Assembly (NCBI GenBank): GCA_944349595.1
Contig: CALVNF010000002.1
Span: forward strand, 68,386 to 132,385
DNA: 64,000 bases
Origin: an uncultured Bacilli bacterium
GTDB taxonomy: Bacteria; Bacillota_I; Bacilli_A; RFN20; CAG-826
Direction of reading: 5' to 3'
Below are positions 27,507 through 37,099 of this stretch, one piece after another; position 1 is the stretch's first letter, and every line of letters begins with the position of its first letter. Under the pieces are notes generated by a model. The model did not search any database and was not told where the DNA came from. It saw only the letters and a list, made by a program, of their open reading frames with translations. Both the position numbers and the translations under genes were made by a program.

Positions 27507-28694
27507 GTGTCATATTATATAAAACAAATTAAAAAAAATGATTGTGGTTATACTTCTATAAAAATGTATCTAGCATCTTTAAGTAAAAATAAAGATTTCC
27601 TTTTTATGCAAGATAGCAAAATAGAAAATTTATCAATTTTAGAATTAATTGAACTTTTAAATAAATATAATGTTGAAGCAAAAGCGTATAAAAATGTTTC
27701 TGAAAAAAATATTAAAAAAATTAGAGAAGAATTTTTATTAATTAATAAAAATGAAAATTCATATCACTGTGTAATGGTTAAAAAAGTTATTTTTAACAAT
27801 TTATTAATTTATGATCCGGGAAAAGGGATATATTGGATAAAAATGAAAGATATTATTAACAAAGAAAGCATTATTATCTTTCGTATAAAAAAGAAAGCAA
27901 AAATTAATAATTATAGTAATGAATTTAATAAATTGTTTTCTTATAAAATTTACAACCTATTTATCGTTATTACAACATTTTTAGCGTTATTTTCTCTAAT
28001 ATTTGGTTTATATCTAATGAACAATAATATGATTGTTCAAACTTTAATATTATTAACTTTATATGTTTTGTTAACATTATTTTCTCAATTTTTAACGAAT
28101 AAATTAAATAAAATAAAAATAAATAAAATAAATAAATATTTGTTAAAAACTTATGATAAAATTGCCAAGAATTTAATAGAGAGTAATTTAAATTATGTTT
28201 TAAAATCAACTAATTTAATTTCAACATTTCTAATTAACATTGTCAGTTTTATTTTTTTAATAACTTTGATTGTTTTGAATAATTATAAAAACTTATTATT
28301 TATTTTTTTAATGATAGTTTATTTTATAATTTCAAGGCAAATATTGAACAAAAAAATAACTAAAACAAAAGAAACGTTAAATAAATTAGAAAATAATTTA
28401 AATAATTGTGATCATATCAAATATGATATTATTAATGTTCAAATATCATCAGAATCAAATAAATTATTTAAATTATTATCAATAAATAAATATTTAGATA
28501 TATTTTATTCATTAATTATTTCTTTAAGTATTTGTTATTTTTCTGAAACATTAAATTTCATAAGTTTAGTTTTTTATTATATTCTATTTACAACAATTAT
28601 TAAGTTGCTTGATGGAATTATAAAATTTAATGAAGAAAACAATAATGTTAAATATTATTTAAACAAAATTTTTTATTATATTCATAATATTTAG
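27507..28694 (+). CDS. C39-peptidase membrane protein lacking an ABC ATPase domain
   Basis: The N-terminus is a complete C39 peptidase domain: oxyanion Q7, nucleophile C13 in KNDCG, H87, D103. In bacteriocin and ComA-type exporters this domain cuts double-glycine leader peptides. It is followed by about five hydrophobic segments (from about 145 on) resembling the exporter membrane domain. The protein stops at 395 residues, so the usual ATP-binding domain is missing, and no ATPase gene follows. I place the start at GTG 27507 after GAGAGG. The shared element with comEA suggests a competence-linked role; this is inferred. Confidence 0.7.
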   Translation: MSYYIKQIKKNDCGYTSIKMYLASLSKNKDFLFMQDSKIENLSILELIELLNKYNVEAKAYKNVSEKNIKKIREEFLLINKNENSYHCVMVKKVIFNNLLIYDPGKGIYWIKMKDIINKESIIIFRIKKKAKINNYSNEFNKLFSYKIYNLFIVITTFLALFSLIFGLYLMNNNMIVQTLILLTLYVLLTLFSQFLTNKLNKIKINKINKYLLKTYDKIAKNLIESNLNYVLKSTNLISTFLINIVSFIFLITLIVLNNYKNLLFIFLMIVYFIISRQILNKKITKTKETLNKLENNLNNCDHIKYDIINVQISSESNKLFKLLSINKYLDIFYSLIISLSICYFSETLNFISLVFYYILFTTIIKLLDGIIKFNEENNNVKYYLNKIFYYIHNI

Positions 28695-28703
28695 AATTTT
28701 TAG

Positions 28704-28709
28704 TATAAT
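28704..28709 (+). promoter_or_regulatory. -10 box of ybeY, predicted leaderless
   Basis: TATAAT ends 6 bases before the ybeY ATG at 28716. No ribosome binding site and no good -35. Confidence 0.5.
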
Positions 28710-28715
28710 TTTTAC

Positions 28716-29165
28716 ATGGCAATTGATTTTGTTAATTATACAATTTTAACTTTAAATGGATTAGAAGAAAAATTTAATTATTTTTATAAAAAAACTTTGA
28801 AGATATTAAAATTAAAAGATATTTATTTTTTAGAAGTAGATATTATAACTAGTAAAAAAATTCATCAAATAAACAAAAAATACCGTAATCGTAATTCAGT
28901 TACAGATGTTATTTCTTTTGCATTTAATGATGATAAAAAAAATGACTTAGGTCTAAAAGATTTTAATTTTTTAGGATGTATTTTTATTAATTATCAACGT
29001 GCTAAAACTCAGGCAAGAAAGTACGGAAATACGTTTAATAGAGAAATTTGTTTTTTGTTTATTCATGGCTTATTACATCTTTTAGGATACGATCATATGA
29101 ACAAGCAAGATGAAGAAATAATGACTAATCTTCAAAAAAAGATATTAAAAGGAGAAAATTTATGA
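28716..29165 (+). CDS. ybeY: Endoribonuclease YbeY
   Basis: Metal-dependent RNase for 16S rRNA maturation and quality control. 149 residues. The zinc site HGLLHLLGYDH lies near 122-132, and NSVTDVISF is the conserved upstream motif. The ATG is 6 bases after a TATAAT box. The stop overlaps the cdd start (ATGA), beginning a run of four overlapping genes (ybeY-cdd-era-recO). Confidence 0.96.
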   Translation: MAIDFVNYTILTLNGLEEKFNYFYKKTLKILKLKDIYFLEVDIITSKKIHQINKKYRNRNSVTDVISFAFNDDKKNDLGLKDFNFLGCIFINYQRAKTQARKYGNTFNREICFLFIHGLLHLLGYDHMNKQDEEIMTNLQKKILKGENL

Positions 29166-29572
29166 TTGAAATTGATACTGAAATATTATTTGAGGAATTA
29201 AAAAAAGCTAGAGATTTATCCTACTCACCATATTCTAATTTTAGAGTTGGAGCAGTTGTTTTAACAAGAGACGGTAAATATATTTTAGGTACAAATATTG
29301 AAAATGCATCCTATCCACTTTGTATGTGCGCTGAAAGAAATGCAATTTATAGAGCATATTTAGAAGGATATAATAGAAGTGATATCGTTTGTATAGCAAT
29401 TTATGCTGAAACCGAAAATTATATCTCACCTTGTGGAGCTTGTAGACAAGTAATGCAAGAGTTATTATCTAAAAATACTCCAATATATCTTTTTAGTAAA
29501 AATGGAAGTCATATTGAAACAAACATAGAAGAATTATTGCCATTTTCTTTTAGTGGAGACGATTTACAATGA
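29162..29572 (+). CDS. cdd: Cytidine deaminase
   Basis: Converts cytidine and deoxycytidine to uridine and deoxyuridine in salvage. 136 residues. Zinc ligands are in CAERNA and PCGACRQ; the conserved YSPYSNFRVGAVV start is present. It overlaps both neighbours by four bases. Position between ybeY and era matches Bacillus, without dgkA. Confidence 0.96.
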   Translation: MIEIDTEILFEELKKARDLSYSPYSNFRVGAVVLTRDGKYILGTNIENASYPLCMCAERNAIYRAYLEGYNRSDIVCIAIYAETENYISPCGACRQVMQELLSKNTPIYLFSKNGSHIETNIEELLPFSFSGDDLQ

Positions 29573-30447
29573 AAGCCGGTTTTGTTAGTTTAATTGGTAA
29601 GCCAAACGTTGGTAAATCTACGATTTTAAATGCTATTTTAAATCAAGAAATATCTATAGTTACAAATAAAGCTCAAACAACCAGAAATAGTGTAAGCGGA
29701 ATTTATGAAGACGGTGATTCGCAAATCGTTTTTTTAGATACTCCTGGTATTCATAAAAATAAAGATTTATTAGATAAATATATGAATAAAGCGTCTTATA
29801 ATTCCATAAGAAGTTCGGATGTTGTTGTTTTGATTTTAGATTCTTCTAAAGATTTTGATAACAATGATTCATTTATATTTGATCATTTAAAATTTGATAA
29901 TAAATTAATAATAGTATTTAATAAAATTGATTTAACTAATGTAGTTTTGATTAACAAATTAAAAGAAAAAATTAAAACAATTTATCCTAATTATTCTTCA
30001 ATTATCGAATTATGCGGTTTAGATAAATTTAATATAACAGAATTAATAAACGAAATTAAAAAGTTTTTACCTGAATCACCAAAAATATATGAAAATAGTG
30101 AACCTAAAGATATAAAATTTATTGCTGCTGAAATAATTCGAAAAAATATTTTAAAGTTTTGTAGAGAAGAAGTACCTCACTCAATTTTTGTTAAAATTAA
30201 TGATGCAATTGAAGAAGATAATAAAATTAATATAAATGGTAAAATTATTTGTGAAAAAGATAGTCAAAAAGGCATTTTAATTGGTAAAAATGCTTCAATG
30301 ATTAAGAAAATAGGTACTAAATCAAGAATTGAATTAGAAAGTAAATATAATAAAAAAATTAATCTTTCATTGATAGTAATTGTAAATAAAAACTGGAAAA
30401 ATGATGAAAAATTTTTGAAAGAAAATAAAATTAATGAAATAAAATGA
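29569..30447 (+). CDS. era: GTPase Era
   Basis: Essential GTPase for 16S rRNA and 30S maturation. 292 residues with G1 GKPNVGKST, G2 AQTTRN, G3 DTPGIHKN and G4 NKID. The C-terminal KH domain includes KGILIGKNASMIKKIG. It overlaps cdd and recO by four bases each. Confidence 0.97.
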   Translation: MKAGFVSLIGKPNVGKSTILNAILNQEISIVTNKAQTTRNSVSGIYEDGDSQIVFLDTPGIHKNKDLLDKYMNKASYNSIRSSDVVVLILDSSKDFDNNDSFIFDHLKFDNKLIIVFNKIDLTNVVLINKLKEKIKTIYPNYSSIIELCGLDKFNITELINEIKKFLPESPKIYENSEPKDIKFIAAEIIRKNILKFCREEVPHSIFVKINDAIEEDNKININGKIICEKDSQKGILIGKNASMIKKIGTKSRIELESKYNKKINLSLIVIVNKNWKNDEKFLKENKINEIK

Positions 30448-31073
30448 AACTTAAAGGAATATTATTAGAAAAGAATATTTATAAGAATGGATCTTATATT
30501 TATGATTTTTTATCGACAGAAAATAATTTAATTTCTTTTAAAACAAAAGGCACTGATAAAACAACATCAAAAAATAAATATACTTTGTTTTTTTTAAATA
30601 TTATAGAAGGAGAATTTATAAAAAAAGGAGACAAATATTTATTTGTAAATGGGAAAGTAATCTTAGACTCAAATTTTTATTATGATAGTTATTATGGTTT
30701 AATATATTTAAATTCAGTTAAAGAATTAATTTATAAAATAATGGAAAAGCAAGATTGGTGTAAAATTAGTAGAAATTTAGTATTTATTCAGTTAATAAAT
30801 AGTAGAAATACTTCAAATCCCATCGTATATATTTATTCATTGGTTTATTTATCGTTATTAATTTTGCAAACAGAAGGACTTGATTTTTTTAGATTTTTAA
30901 AAAGTAAAAATTTAGATGATACATTATATGAAAAATTTAAAGATCCTCACGATTTAAAAAATGTAACTATTGATATGAATCAATTGAAAGAAATATTTAA
31001 AACAATTAACGTTTTTATAGTAGAAAATTTTAACTCTAAAATTAATAGTTTTGATTTATTTTTAGAACACTGA
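30444..31073 (+). CDS. recO: DNA repair protein RecO, short and divergent
   Basis: Loads RecA in the RecFOR pathway. 209 residues, shorter than the usual 240-255. The N-terminal OB-fold (GILLEKNIYKNGSYIYDFLSTENNLISFKTKG) is recognisable. The zinc-finger cysteines of many RecO proteins are not seen and the C-terminal part is short. The assignment leans on its position directly after era, as in Bacillus. Repeat array recO lies inside the frame. Confidence 0.8.
   Translation: MKLKGILLEKNIYKNGSYIYDFLSTENNLISFKTKGTDKTTSKNKYTLFFLNIIEGEFIKKGDKYLFVNGKVILDSNFYYDSYYGLIYLNSVKELIYKIMEKQDWCKISRNLVFIQLINSRNTSNPIVYIYSLVYLSLLILQTEGLDFFRFLKSKNLDDTLYEKFKDPHDLKNVTIDMNQLKEIFKTINVFIVENFNSKINSFDLFLEH
30768..30811 (+). 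repeat. 11-bp phased array inside recO
   Basis: Four units AGTAGAAATTT, AGTATTTATTC, AGTTAATAAAT, AGTAGAAATAC with anchors at 30768, 30779, 30790 and 30801. It lies in a poorly conserved part of recO. Confidence 0.7.
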
Positions 31074-31080
31074 TAATGGG

Positions 31081-31108
31081 TTGACAAAAAAATTAAAATA
31101 AATAAAAT
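31081..31108 (+). promoter_or_regulatory. Sigma-A promoter of the alternative sigma gene
   Basis: TTGACA (31081-31086), 16 bases, TAAAAT (31103-31108). The ATG at 31118 is 9 bases after the -10 box with no ribosome binding site, so the mRNA is nearly leaderless. Confidence 0.72.
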
Positions 31109-31117
31109 ATAACGCGT

Positions 31118-31993
31118 ATGCGTGAAGAAGGTACACAAGAAAATAATAACTACATATATTTTTTTGGTAATTTAGGTATTGAGTTTGAATTTAACGAAAA
31201 AATTCAAGAAAAACTTTTAAACAAAGAACCACTTTCTATTGAAGAGAGAAATAAAATTGTACTAAATAATCAAAAACTTGTGTATAAGATCGCTAAGAGA
31301 ATGACAGCATTGAATGAAAATATAGACATCAATGATTTGATTCAAGATGCTAATTTAGGATTAATACTTGCTATAGATAGATATAAATATTATCACGAAA
31401 CTAATTTTACATTTGCATCATTTGCAGTAAAAATGATGGTTTCTGAAATTATTAAAAATGAATATGAATATAATTCTGAATTATATATTCCTTATTATGT
31501 TTATTCCTTAAATAGATCTATAAAAAAAGCAGAAGATGATTATTATGCAAAAAGAGGTAATTTTCCTTCAATAAGGACTTTGTTTAATACTTTAGATTGG
31601 AAAATCCTATCAAAAATTAAAATTTCAACTTTTTCCGAAATTTATAATGCATACAATATAGAATTTTATTCTTTAGATGATGATGAAATAATTGTTGGAA
31701 AACACGAAAAAAATTTAATTGATTATATAATTCTTAAAGAAGAATTTATGGATTCAATCAAAAAAATACTTAATAAAAGATATGTAGATATTATTTCCAT
31801 GAAGTATGGGTTAGGGAATTATATTAAAGAACATTCTTTAAAAGAAGTTGCTAAAAAATATAAAGTAACGCCAACGAGGATATCAATTATATTAAATATT
31901 ATTTTTGAAAAATTAAAAATTTATCTTAGAGCTTCTAAGTTTAATGAATTTTTACAATTAAAGGAGGATGACTATTATTATGAAAAACTTTAA
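31118..31993 (+). CDS. Sigma-70 family factor, not RpoD
   Basis: 291 residues with sigma region 2 (KLVYKIAKRM, DINDLIQDANLGLILAIDRYKYY, then FTFASFAVKMMVSEIIKNE) and region 4 (LNKRYVDIISMKYGLG, then the helix-turn-helix SLKEVAKKYKVTPTRISIIL, near the C-terminus). Region 2.4 lacks the usual Trp-rich YATWWI sequence of RpoD, so its -10 preference should differ. Region 1 is short. It lies between recO and glyS, where Bacillus has no sigma gene. The promoter is sigma-A-like. It is the best candidate in the window for reading the com elements; the link is inferred. Confidence 0.8.
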   Translation: MREEGTQENNNYIYFFGNLGIEFEFNEKIQEKLLNKEPLSIEERNKIVLNNQKLVYKIAKRMTALNENIDINDLIQDANLGLILAIDRYKYYHETNFTFASFAVKMMVSEIIKNEYEYNSELYIPYYVYSLNRSIKKAEDDYYAKRGNFPSIRTLFNTLDWKILSKIKISTFSEIYNAYNIEFYSLDDDEIIVGKHEKNLIDYIILKEEFMDSIKKILNKRYVDIISMKYGLGNYIKEHSLKEVAKKYKVTPTRISIILNIIFEKLKIYLRASKFNEFLQLKEDDYYYEKL

Positions 31994-33335
31994 TAAAATT
32001 GTAAATCATTTAATTACAACAGGATTTGTATATCCTTCCAGTGAAATTTATGGTGGTTTATCAAATTCATGGGATTATGGACCTTTAGGGGTTGAACTTA
32101 AGCAAAATATTAAAAAATTATGGTGGCAAAAATTCGTTCATGAATCTACATTAAACGTCGGAATTGATAGTGCAATTTTAATGAATCCAAAAGTTTGGGA
32201 AGCAACTGGGCACGTGACAAGTTTTAATGATCCTTTAATTGATTGCAAATCATGTAAAATGCGTTTTAGAGCAGATGAATTAATTAAAAATCAATTTCCA
32301 AATGTAAATGTAGATAAAATGACAAATGATGAATTATCTGACTTTGTTAAAAATAATGATGTTGTTTGCCCTAATTGTGGAAAGCACAATTTTACCGATA
32401 TAAGACAATTTAATATGATGTTTAAGACACATATTGGTGTTACTGATGATTCTAAATCGGTTGTTTATTTACGACCAGAAACTGCTCAAGGCGTTTTTGT
32501 AAACTTTAAAAATGTTCAACGTACCACAAGAAAAAAACTTCCTTTTGGTATTTGCAATGTTGGTAAATCATTTAGAAATGAAATCACTCCAGGAAACTTT
32601 ATCTTTAGAACTAGAGAATTTGAGCAAATGGAATGTGAATTTTTTGTAAAACCTGAAGACGATTTAAAATGGTATGATTATTGGAAAAAATATTGTATGG
32701 ACTTTCTTTTAAATGAACTATCTATTTTGAAAGATAATTTACGTTTTAGAGATCACGAAAAAGAAGAATTGGCCTTTTATAGTAAAGCAACATGTGATAT
32801 CGAATACAATTTCCCATTTGGATGGGGTGAAATTTGGGGTATTGCTGATAGAACTGATTATGATCTTAAGAAACATATGGAATATTCAAAAGAATCACTT
32901 GAATATGTTGACGCCGTGACAAATCAAAAAATTATTCCTTATGTTATTGAACCTTCTGTTGGTTTAGATAGATTAATGTTAATGAGTTTAGTTGACTCTT
33001 ATGATGAAGAAACTCTTGAAAATGGAGAAACTAGAATTGTAATGCATTTAGATAAAAAAATCGCTCCAATTAAAATTGCCATATTACCATTAAGCAAACA
33101 ATTAAGCGAGAAAGCTTTATCAATCTATAAACAATTGGTTAAAAAATATAATTGCCAATTTGATGAAAGTGGTAGTATTGGTAAAAGATATAGAAGACAA
33201 GATTCAATTGGTACACCATTTTGTGTTACAGTTGACTTTGATACATTAAATGATGATTGTGTAACTATTAGATTTAGAGATGATATGTCTCAAAAACGAA
33301 TAAAAGTAGAAGAAATATCAAAATATATTGATTAG
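31980..33335 (+). CDS. glyS: Glycyl-tRNA synthetase, single-chain type
   Basis: Charges tRNA-Gly; this is the homodimeric (archaeal/eukaryal-like) form used by many low-GC bacteria, not the GlyQ/GlyS pair. 451 residues. Motifs: EIYGGLSNSWDYGPLG, a zinc-ribbon insertion (CKSCKMRF, CPNCGKHN), RPETAQG, FRNEITPG, and a C-terminal anticodon-binding domain. I start it at ATG 31980; ATG 31968 touches the AGGAGG site and is too close. It overlaps the end of the sigma gene by 14 bases. No T-box is present. Confidence 0.97.
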   Translation: MKNFNKIVNHLITTGFVYPSSEIYGGLSNSWDYGPLGVELKQNIKKLWWQKFVHESTLNVGIDSAILMNPKVWEATGHVTSFNDPLIDCKSCKMRFRADELIKNQFPNVNVDKMTNDELSDFVKNNDVVCPNCGKHNFTDIRQFNMMFKTHIGVTDDSKSVVYLRPETAQGVFVNFKNVQRTTRKKLPFGICNVGKSFRNEITPGNFIFRTREFEQMECEFFVKPEDDLKWYDYWKKYCMDFLLNELSILKDNLRFRDHEKEELAFYSKATCDIEYNFPFGWGEIWGIADRTDYDLKKHMEYSKESLEYVDAVTNQKIIPYVIEPSVGLDRLMLMSLVDSYDEETLENGETRIVMHLDKKIAPIKIAILPLSKQLSEKALSIYKQLVKKYNCQFDESGSIGKRYRRQDSIGTPFCVTVDFDTLNDDCVTIRFRDDMSQKRIKVEEISKYID

Positions 33336-33388
33336 TTAAAAAATAGTAATTTTTTAGTCGTTTTTTAGGAGATTATTAGTGAATAATT
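33334..33388 (+). repeat. 11-bp phased array C (glyS stop to dnaG start)
   Basis: Five units: AGTTAAAAAAT, AGTAATTTTTT, AGTCGTTTTTT, AGGAGATTATT, AGTGAATAATT; anchors 33334, 33345, 33356, 33367 and 33378. It starts in the glyS stop codon and ends on the dnaG GTG. The unit AGGAG is also the dnaG ribosome binding site. Confidence 0.85.
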
Positions 33389-35163
33389 ATATAAATGCTG
33401 ATGAAATATTAAATAAACTAGATATTGTGGATGTCATTGGAAGTTATATAAATTTATCTAAAAGAGGTAAAGATTATATAGGATTATGTCCTTTTCACGA
33501 TGACCATTCACCATCTATGCATGTTTCAAAAGAAAAACAAATTTACAAATGTTTTACATGCGGTAAAGGTGGGAATTTGATTAATTTTATTTCTAATTAC
33601 GAAAATATTTCATATTTAGATGCATTATATAAAGCTGCAGATTTAGCCGGAATAAAAGTTATTAGAAATAAAAAAGTTGATCAATTTGAAAAAGAAAAAG
33701 AATGTATGACCTCTTTAATTAATTACTATAATATGATGATTGAATTAAAAAGTGGTGAAAAAGCAAGAACTTATTGCGATCAAAGAGGTTTAAATGCTGC
33801 AATAAGAAAGCAATTCATGATTGGTTATGCTCCAATAAACAAACAAGATAGCATTAATTATTTAATGAAATGTGGTTTTTCTATTAAAACCATGCAAGAT
33901 ATTGGAATTTGTGGATTTGAAAATGGGAATTATTATGATAAAAACTCCGGAAGAATTATATTTCCAATAACTAATTTGGATGGTGAATTTGTTGGATTAA
34001 GTGCAAGAAAATTTCTTGAAACTGATAATGGACCAAAATATATAAATTCTCCAGAAACTGTAATTTTTCATAAATCTGATATTCTTTACAATTTTTCAAG
34101 TGCTAAAAATTATTGTAAAAAAGACAATTTTTTATATATTGTGGAGGGATTTGTTGATACAATTGCTTTATTTAAAGCAAACGTCAATTCTTGCGTTGCT
34201 TTAATGGGTACAGCATTAACCAATGAAAAAGTATTTAACAGCTTTAAATTATTGAAATGCGAAATAAGATTATGTTTGGATAATGATGATGCTGGACAAA
34301 ATGGTGAATTTATCCTTGCAAAGCGTCTTTTTAAAGAAGGGATTAACTTTAAAGTAGTAAAAAAATCAAATCTTGCAAAAGATTCTGGAGATATATTTGA
34401 TAAATTTGGAAAGGATGCCTTACTAAAATATTTAAATGATTTAGAAGACGGATTAGAGTTTATACTTAAAAAACTAGGTTCAAATAATCTTAATGATAAT
34501 TCTTTAAAAAAGAAGTTTATAGATGATACGTTTGAAATTTATTCAAGTTGTTCTAATTCTTTAGATAAAGAGACTTTATTAGATAAAATTGTTTCTTTAA
34601 CTGGATATTCAAAAGTTAATATCATCAATTATTGGAAAAGTAAAATTAAAAATTCTAATAATGAGGTTACTAATAACAAAATATCTTCTAGTTCCAATAA
34701 TAAACTAGAAAAAAATTCTGAACTTAGCAAGAATATTAAGTTAAATAAATTGGAAAATAATATTATTACTTATATTCTTACAAATAAAAAAGCACTTGAT
34801 ATGTTTATAGAATCCGATTCATATTTTTATAACAACATTTATTCTTCTATAACATTTTATTTACAAGATTATTATTCAAAATTTTCAATAAGTGATATAA
34901 CTAAAATAGTTGATTTTATTTCACAAGAAAGTAATAGTAACGATCTTTCTGACGAAATAATAAGTTTATATAACACTGGATCAAATAATGTGTTTGATGA
35001 AAAGCTATTTTCTAAAAACTTGTTTGATTTAAAAATTGAACAAAGAAAAGCTTTGTTAAATTCAAAAATAAAATCTGAACTTGATGAAAAAAATAAACTA
35101 AAATACGCAGAAGAACTGAGAAAAATTCTATTAATTGAAAAACAACATAAGGAGGGAAAATAA
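33379..35163 (+). CDS. dnaG: DNA primase
   Basis: Makes RNA primers for replication. 594 residues. N-terminal zinc-binding domain ([10 protein letters not shown] and CFTCGKGG), TOPRIM catalytic core ([10 protein letters not shown], then CLDNDDAGQ) and a C-terminal helicase-binding domain with an Asn/Ser-rich linker. It starts at GTG 33379 after AGGAG. dnaG-rpoD is the conserved macromolecular synthesis pair; the gap is one base. Confidence 0.96.
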   Translation: MNNYINADEILNKLDIVDVIGSYINLSKRGKDYIGLCPFHDDHSPSMHVSKEKQIYKCFTCGKGGNLINFISNYENISYLDALYKAADLAGIKVIRNKKVDQFEKEKECMTSLINYYNMMIELKSGEKARTYCDQRGLNAAIRKQFMIGYAPINKQDSINYLMKCGFSIKTMQDIGICGFENGNYYDKNSGRIIFPITNLDGEFVGLSARKFLETDNGPKYINSPETVIFHKSDILYNFSSAKNYCKKDNFLYIVEGFVDTIALFKANVNSCVALMGTALTNEKVFNSFKLLKCEIRLCLDNDDAGQNGEFILAKRLFKEGINFKVVKKSNLAKDSGDIFDKFGKDALLKYLNDLEDGLEFILKKLGSNNLNDNSLKKKFIDDTFEIYSSCSNSLDKETLLDKIVSLTGYSKVNIINYWKSKIKNSNNEVTNNKISSSSNNKLEKNSELSKNIKLNKLENNIITYILTNKKALDMFIESDSYFYNNIYSSITFYLQDYYSKFSISDITKIVDFISQESNSNDLSDEIISLYNTGSNNVFDEKLFSKNLFDLKIEQRKALLNSKIKSELDEKNKLKYAEELRKILLIEKQHKEGK

Positions 35164-35164
35164 T

Positions 35165-36454
35165 ATGGGTAGAAAGCCAAATGCAAACTTAGATGAATTA
35201 TTAAAAACAATTTTAGGAGATGATGCAAGTAAAACAACAATTAAATCTCTAAAAGATGTTATTTCAAAATATGATAAAATAGGTAAAGAAACCAAAAAAA
35301 TTAATATGCAATCTTTTTTTGATGATGTCGAAAACCTTGAATTATCAGATGATGATATTCAAAATGTAGCAGAATATTTCTCTCAAAAAGGCTATGAGAT
35401 AGAAGATAATGACGATGAAGATGAAGAATTTGATGATGAATTAGACATCGATGAACCAGAAAATCTTTCAGAAGATGATTTAAATTTAGATGACCTTGAT
35501 GATTTGGATGAAGAAAATCTTGATTTGAGTGATGAAGATTTAGGTAATATTGAAGATGCTAACGCATCCGATAATAATGATTTTATTACTTTTGCAGAAG
35601 GTGCTCCAAACGATAATGTCAAAGCTTATTTACATGAAATTGGACAATATAGACTTTTAACAAGAGATGAAGAATATCATTTTGCAAAAGAGTATGCTGA
35701 TAACCACGATACTTATGCTCGCGATCAATTAATAAATGCAAACTTAAGATTAGTTGTTTCTATTGCAAAAAGATATTTAGGAAGAGGTTTACCATTCCTT
35801 GATTTAATTCAAGAAGGCAATCTTGGTTTAACAAAAGCTGTTGAAAAATTTGATTATAAAAAGGGTTTCAAGTTCTCAACATATGCAACTTGGTGGATTA
35901 GACAAGCAATTACAAGAGCAATTGCAGATCAAGCAAGAACAATAAGAATCCCTGTACATATGGTTGAAACAATAAATAAAATTGCAAAAGCTCAAAAGAA
36001 ATTATTACAAGAATATGGTAGAGAACCAACTGCAGAAGAAATAGCTGGCGAATTAGATGATAAAAATTTAACTCCAGATAAAATAAGAGAAATTCAATCC
36101 AATGCTCTTGATCCAATTTCATTACATGGTCCGGTAGTTAAAGATGAAAATGAATCTACCATGGAAGATTTCATTGCTGATCCAAATGCGACAAATCCTG
36201 TTAACGAAACTACAAGAGAATTATTAAGAGAAAATTTAGATCAAGTTTTACATACTTTAACTGATAGAGAAGAAAAAGTTATTAGATTACGTTATGGTTT
36301 AGATGATAATGTAATTCATACACTTGAAGAAGTCGGAAAACAATTTGGAGTCACAAGAGAAAGAATCAGACAAATTGAAGCAAAAGCTATTAAAAAAATT
36401 AGACATCCTTCAAGACTAAAAATGCTTGACGACTGGAAATCTTTAAATAATTAA
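35165..36454 (+). CDS. rpoD: Primary sigma factor RpoD (SigA)
   Basis: Housekeeping sigma factor. 429 residues. The N-terminal region 1 ends in a very acidic stretch (about 75-140). Regions 2.2-2.4 ([36 protein letters not shown]), region 3 and region 4.2 ([20 protein letters not shown]) are all intact. I start it at ATG 35165 after AAGGAGGG; the in-frame TTG at 35135 lies inside dnaG. The consensus TTGACA/TATAAT promoters in the window fit this factor. Confidence 0.98.
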   Translation: MGRKPNANLDELLKTILGDDASKTTIKSLKDVISKYDKIGKETKKINMQSFFDDVENLELSDDDIQNVAEYFSQKGYEIEDNDDEDEEFDDELDIDEPENLSEDDLNLDDLDDLDEENLDLSDEDLGNIEDANASDNNDFITFAEGAPNDNVKAYLHEIGQYRLLTRDEEYHFAKEYADNHDTYARDQLINANLRLVVSIAKRYLGRGLPFLDLIQEGNLGLTKAVEKFDYKKGFKFSTYATWWIRQAITRAIADQARTIRIPVHMVETINKIAKAQKKLLQEYGREPTAEEIAGELDDKNLTPDKIREIQSNALDPISLHGPVVKDENESTMEDFIADPNATNPVNETTRELLRENLDQVLHTLTDREEKVIRLRYGLDDNVIHTLEEVGKQFGVTRERIRQIEAKAIKKIRHPSRLKMLDDWKSLNN

Positions 36455-36460
36455 CAATAA

Positions 36461-37099
36461 ATGTATTCAAAAAGAATAATTGCTTTATCTAATTTATGCT
36501 CTGGAGACTATGATATGGCAGATATAGGTGCCGATCATGGGTTTTTGAGCATTCTATTAGCTAAAAAATATCCTAATAAAAATATACTTGCTATAGAAAA
36601 TAAAAAAGGACCATATGAAAATTTATTAAATAATATTATTAATGAAGGGTTAATTAACAATTCAAACATAAAAACTTCTTTTTCGGATGGTCTTGATAAA
36701 GTTGATAATGGTTATAAATGTATAATTTTGGCTGGAATGGGATTCTTAAATATAAAAAATATTATATTAAAAAATATTAAAAAAATTTCATTCATAGACG
36801 AGTTTATCGTTGATTGCCATACTAACTTTTTTGAATTAATTGAATTCATGAAAGAATTAAACTACAGTATATTTAAAATTCAAATTTTAGAAGAATTAAA
36901 TATAATTTACTTTTTAATTAAATTTAAAAAGGATTACTCAAATGTTAATTTCTTTGAACAAATTAGTAATTATGATTTAAAATTATTATTAAAAAAATAC
37001 AATAATCTTTCTAATGTAATAAAAGAAGTTAAAAATTATACAAGTTTTAATAATTCTCTTTTAGAATATTTATATATTAAAAAGGTAAATAATTTATGA
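36461..37099 (+). CDS. trmK: tRNA (adenine-N1)-methyltransferase TrmK
   Basis: Methylates A22 of tRNA with S-adenosylmethionine. 212 residues. The SAM-binding motif is DIGADHGFLSILLA near residues 24-37, and the family signature IILAGMG is present. It lies between rpoD and yqfO as in Bacillus (yqfN). The stop overlaps the next ATG. Confidence 0.92.
   Translation: MYSKRIIALSNLCSGDYDMADIGADHGFLSILLAKKYPNKNILAIENKKGPYENLLNNIINEGLINNSNIKTSFSDGLDKVDNGYKCIILAGMGFLNIKNIILKNIKKISFIDEFIVDCHTNFFELIEFMKELNYSIFKIQILEELNIIYFLIKFKKDYSNVNFFEQISNYDLKLLLKKYNNLSNVIKEVKNYTSFNNSLLEYLYIKKVNNL

Noticed and set aside
35392..35622. Serine-rich minus-strand open frame opposite rpoD
   Set aside because: It is the complement of the acidic GAT/GAA-rich part of rpoD. 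No start signal and no family.
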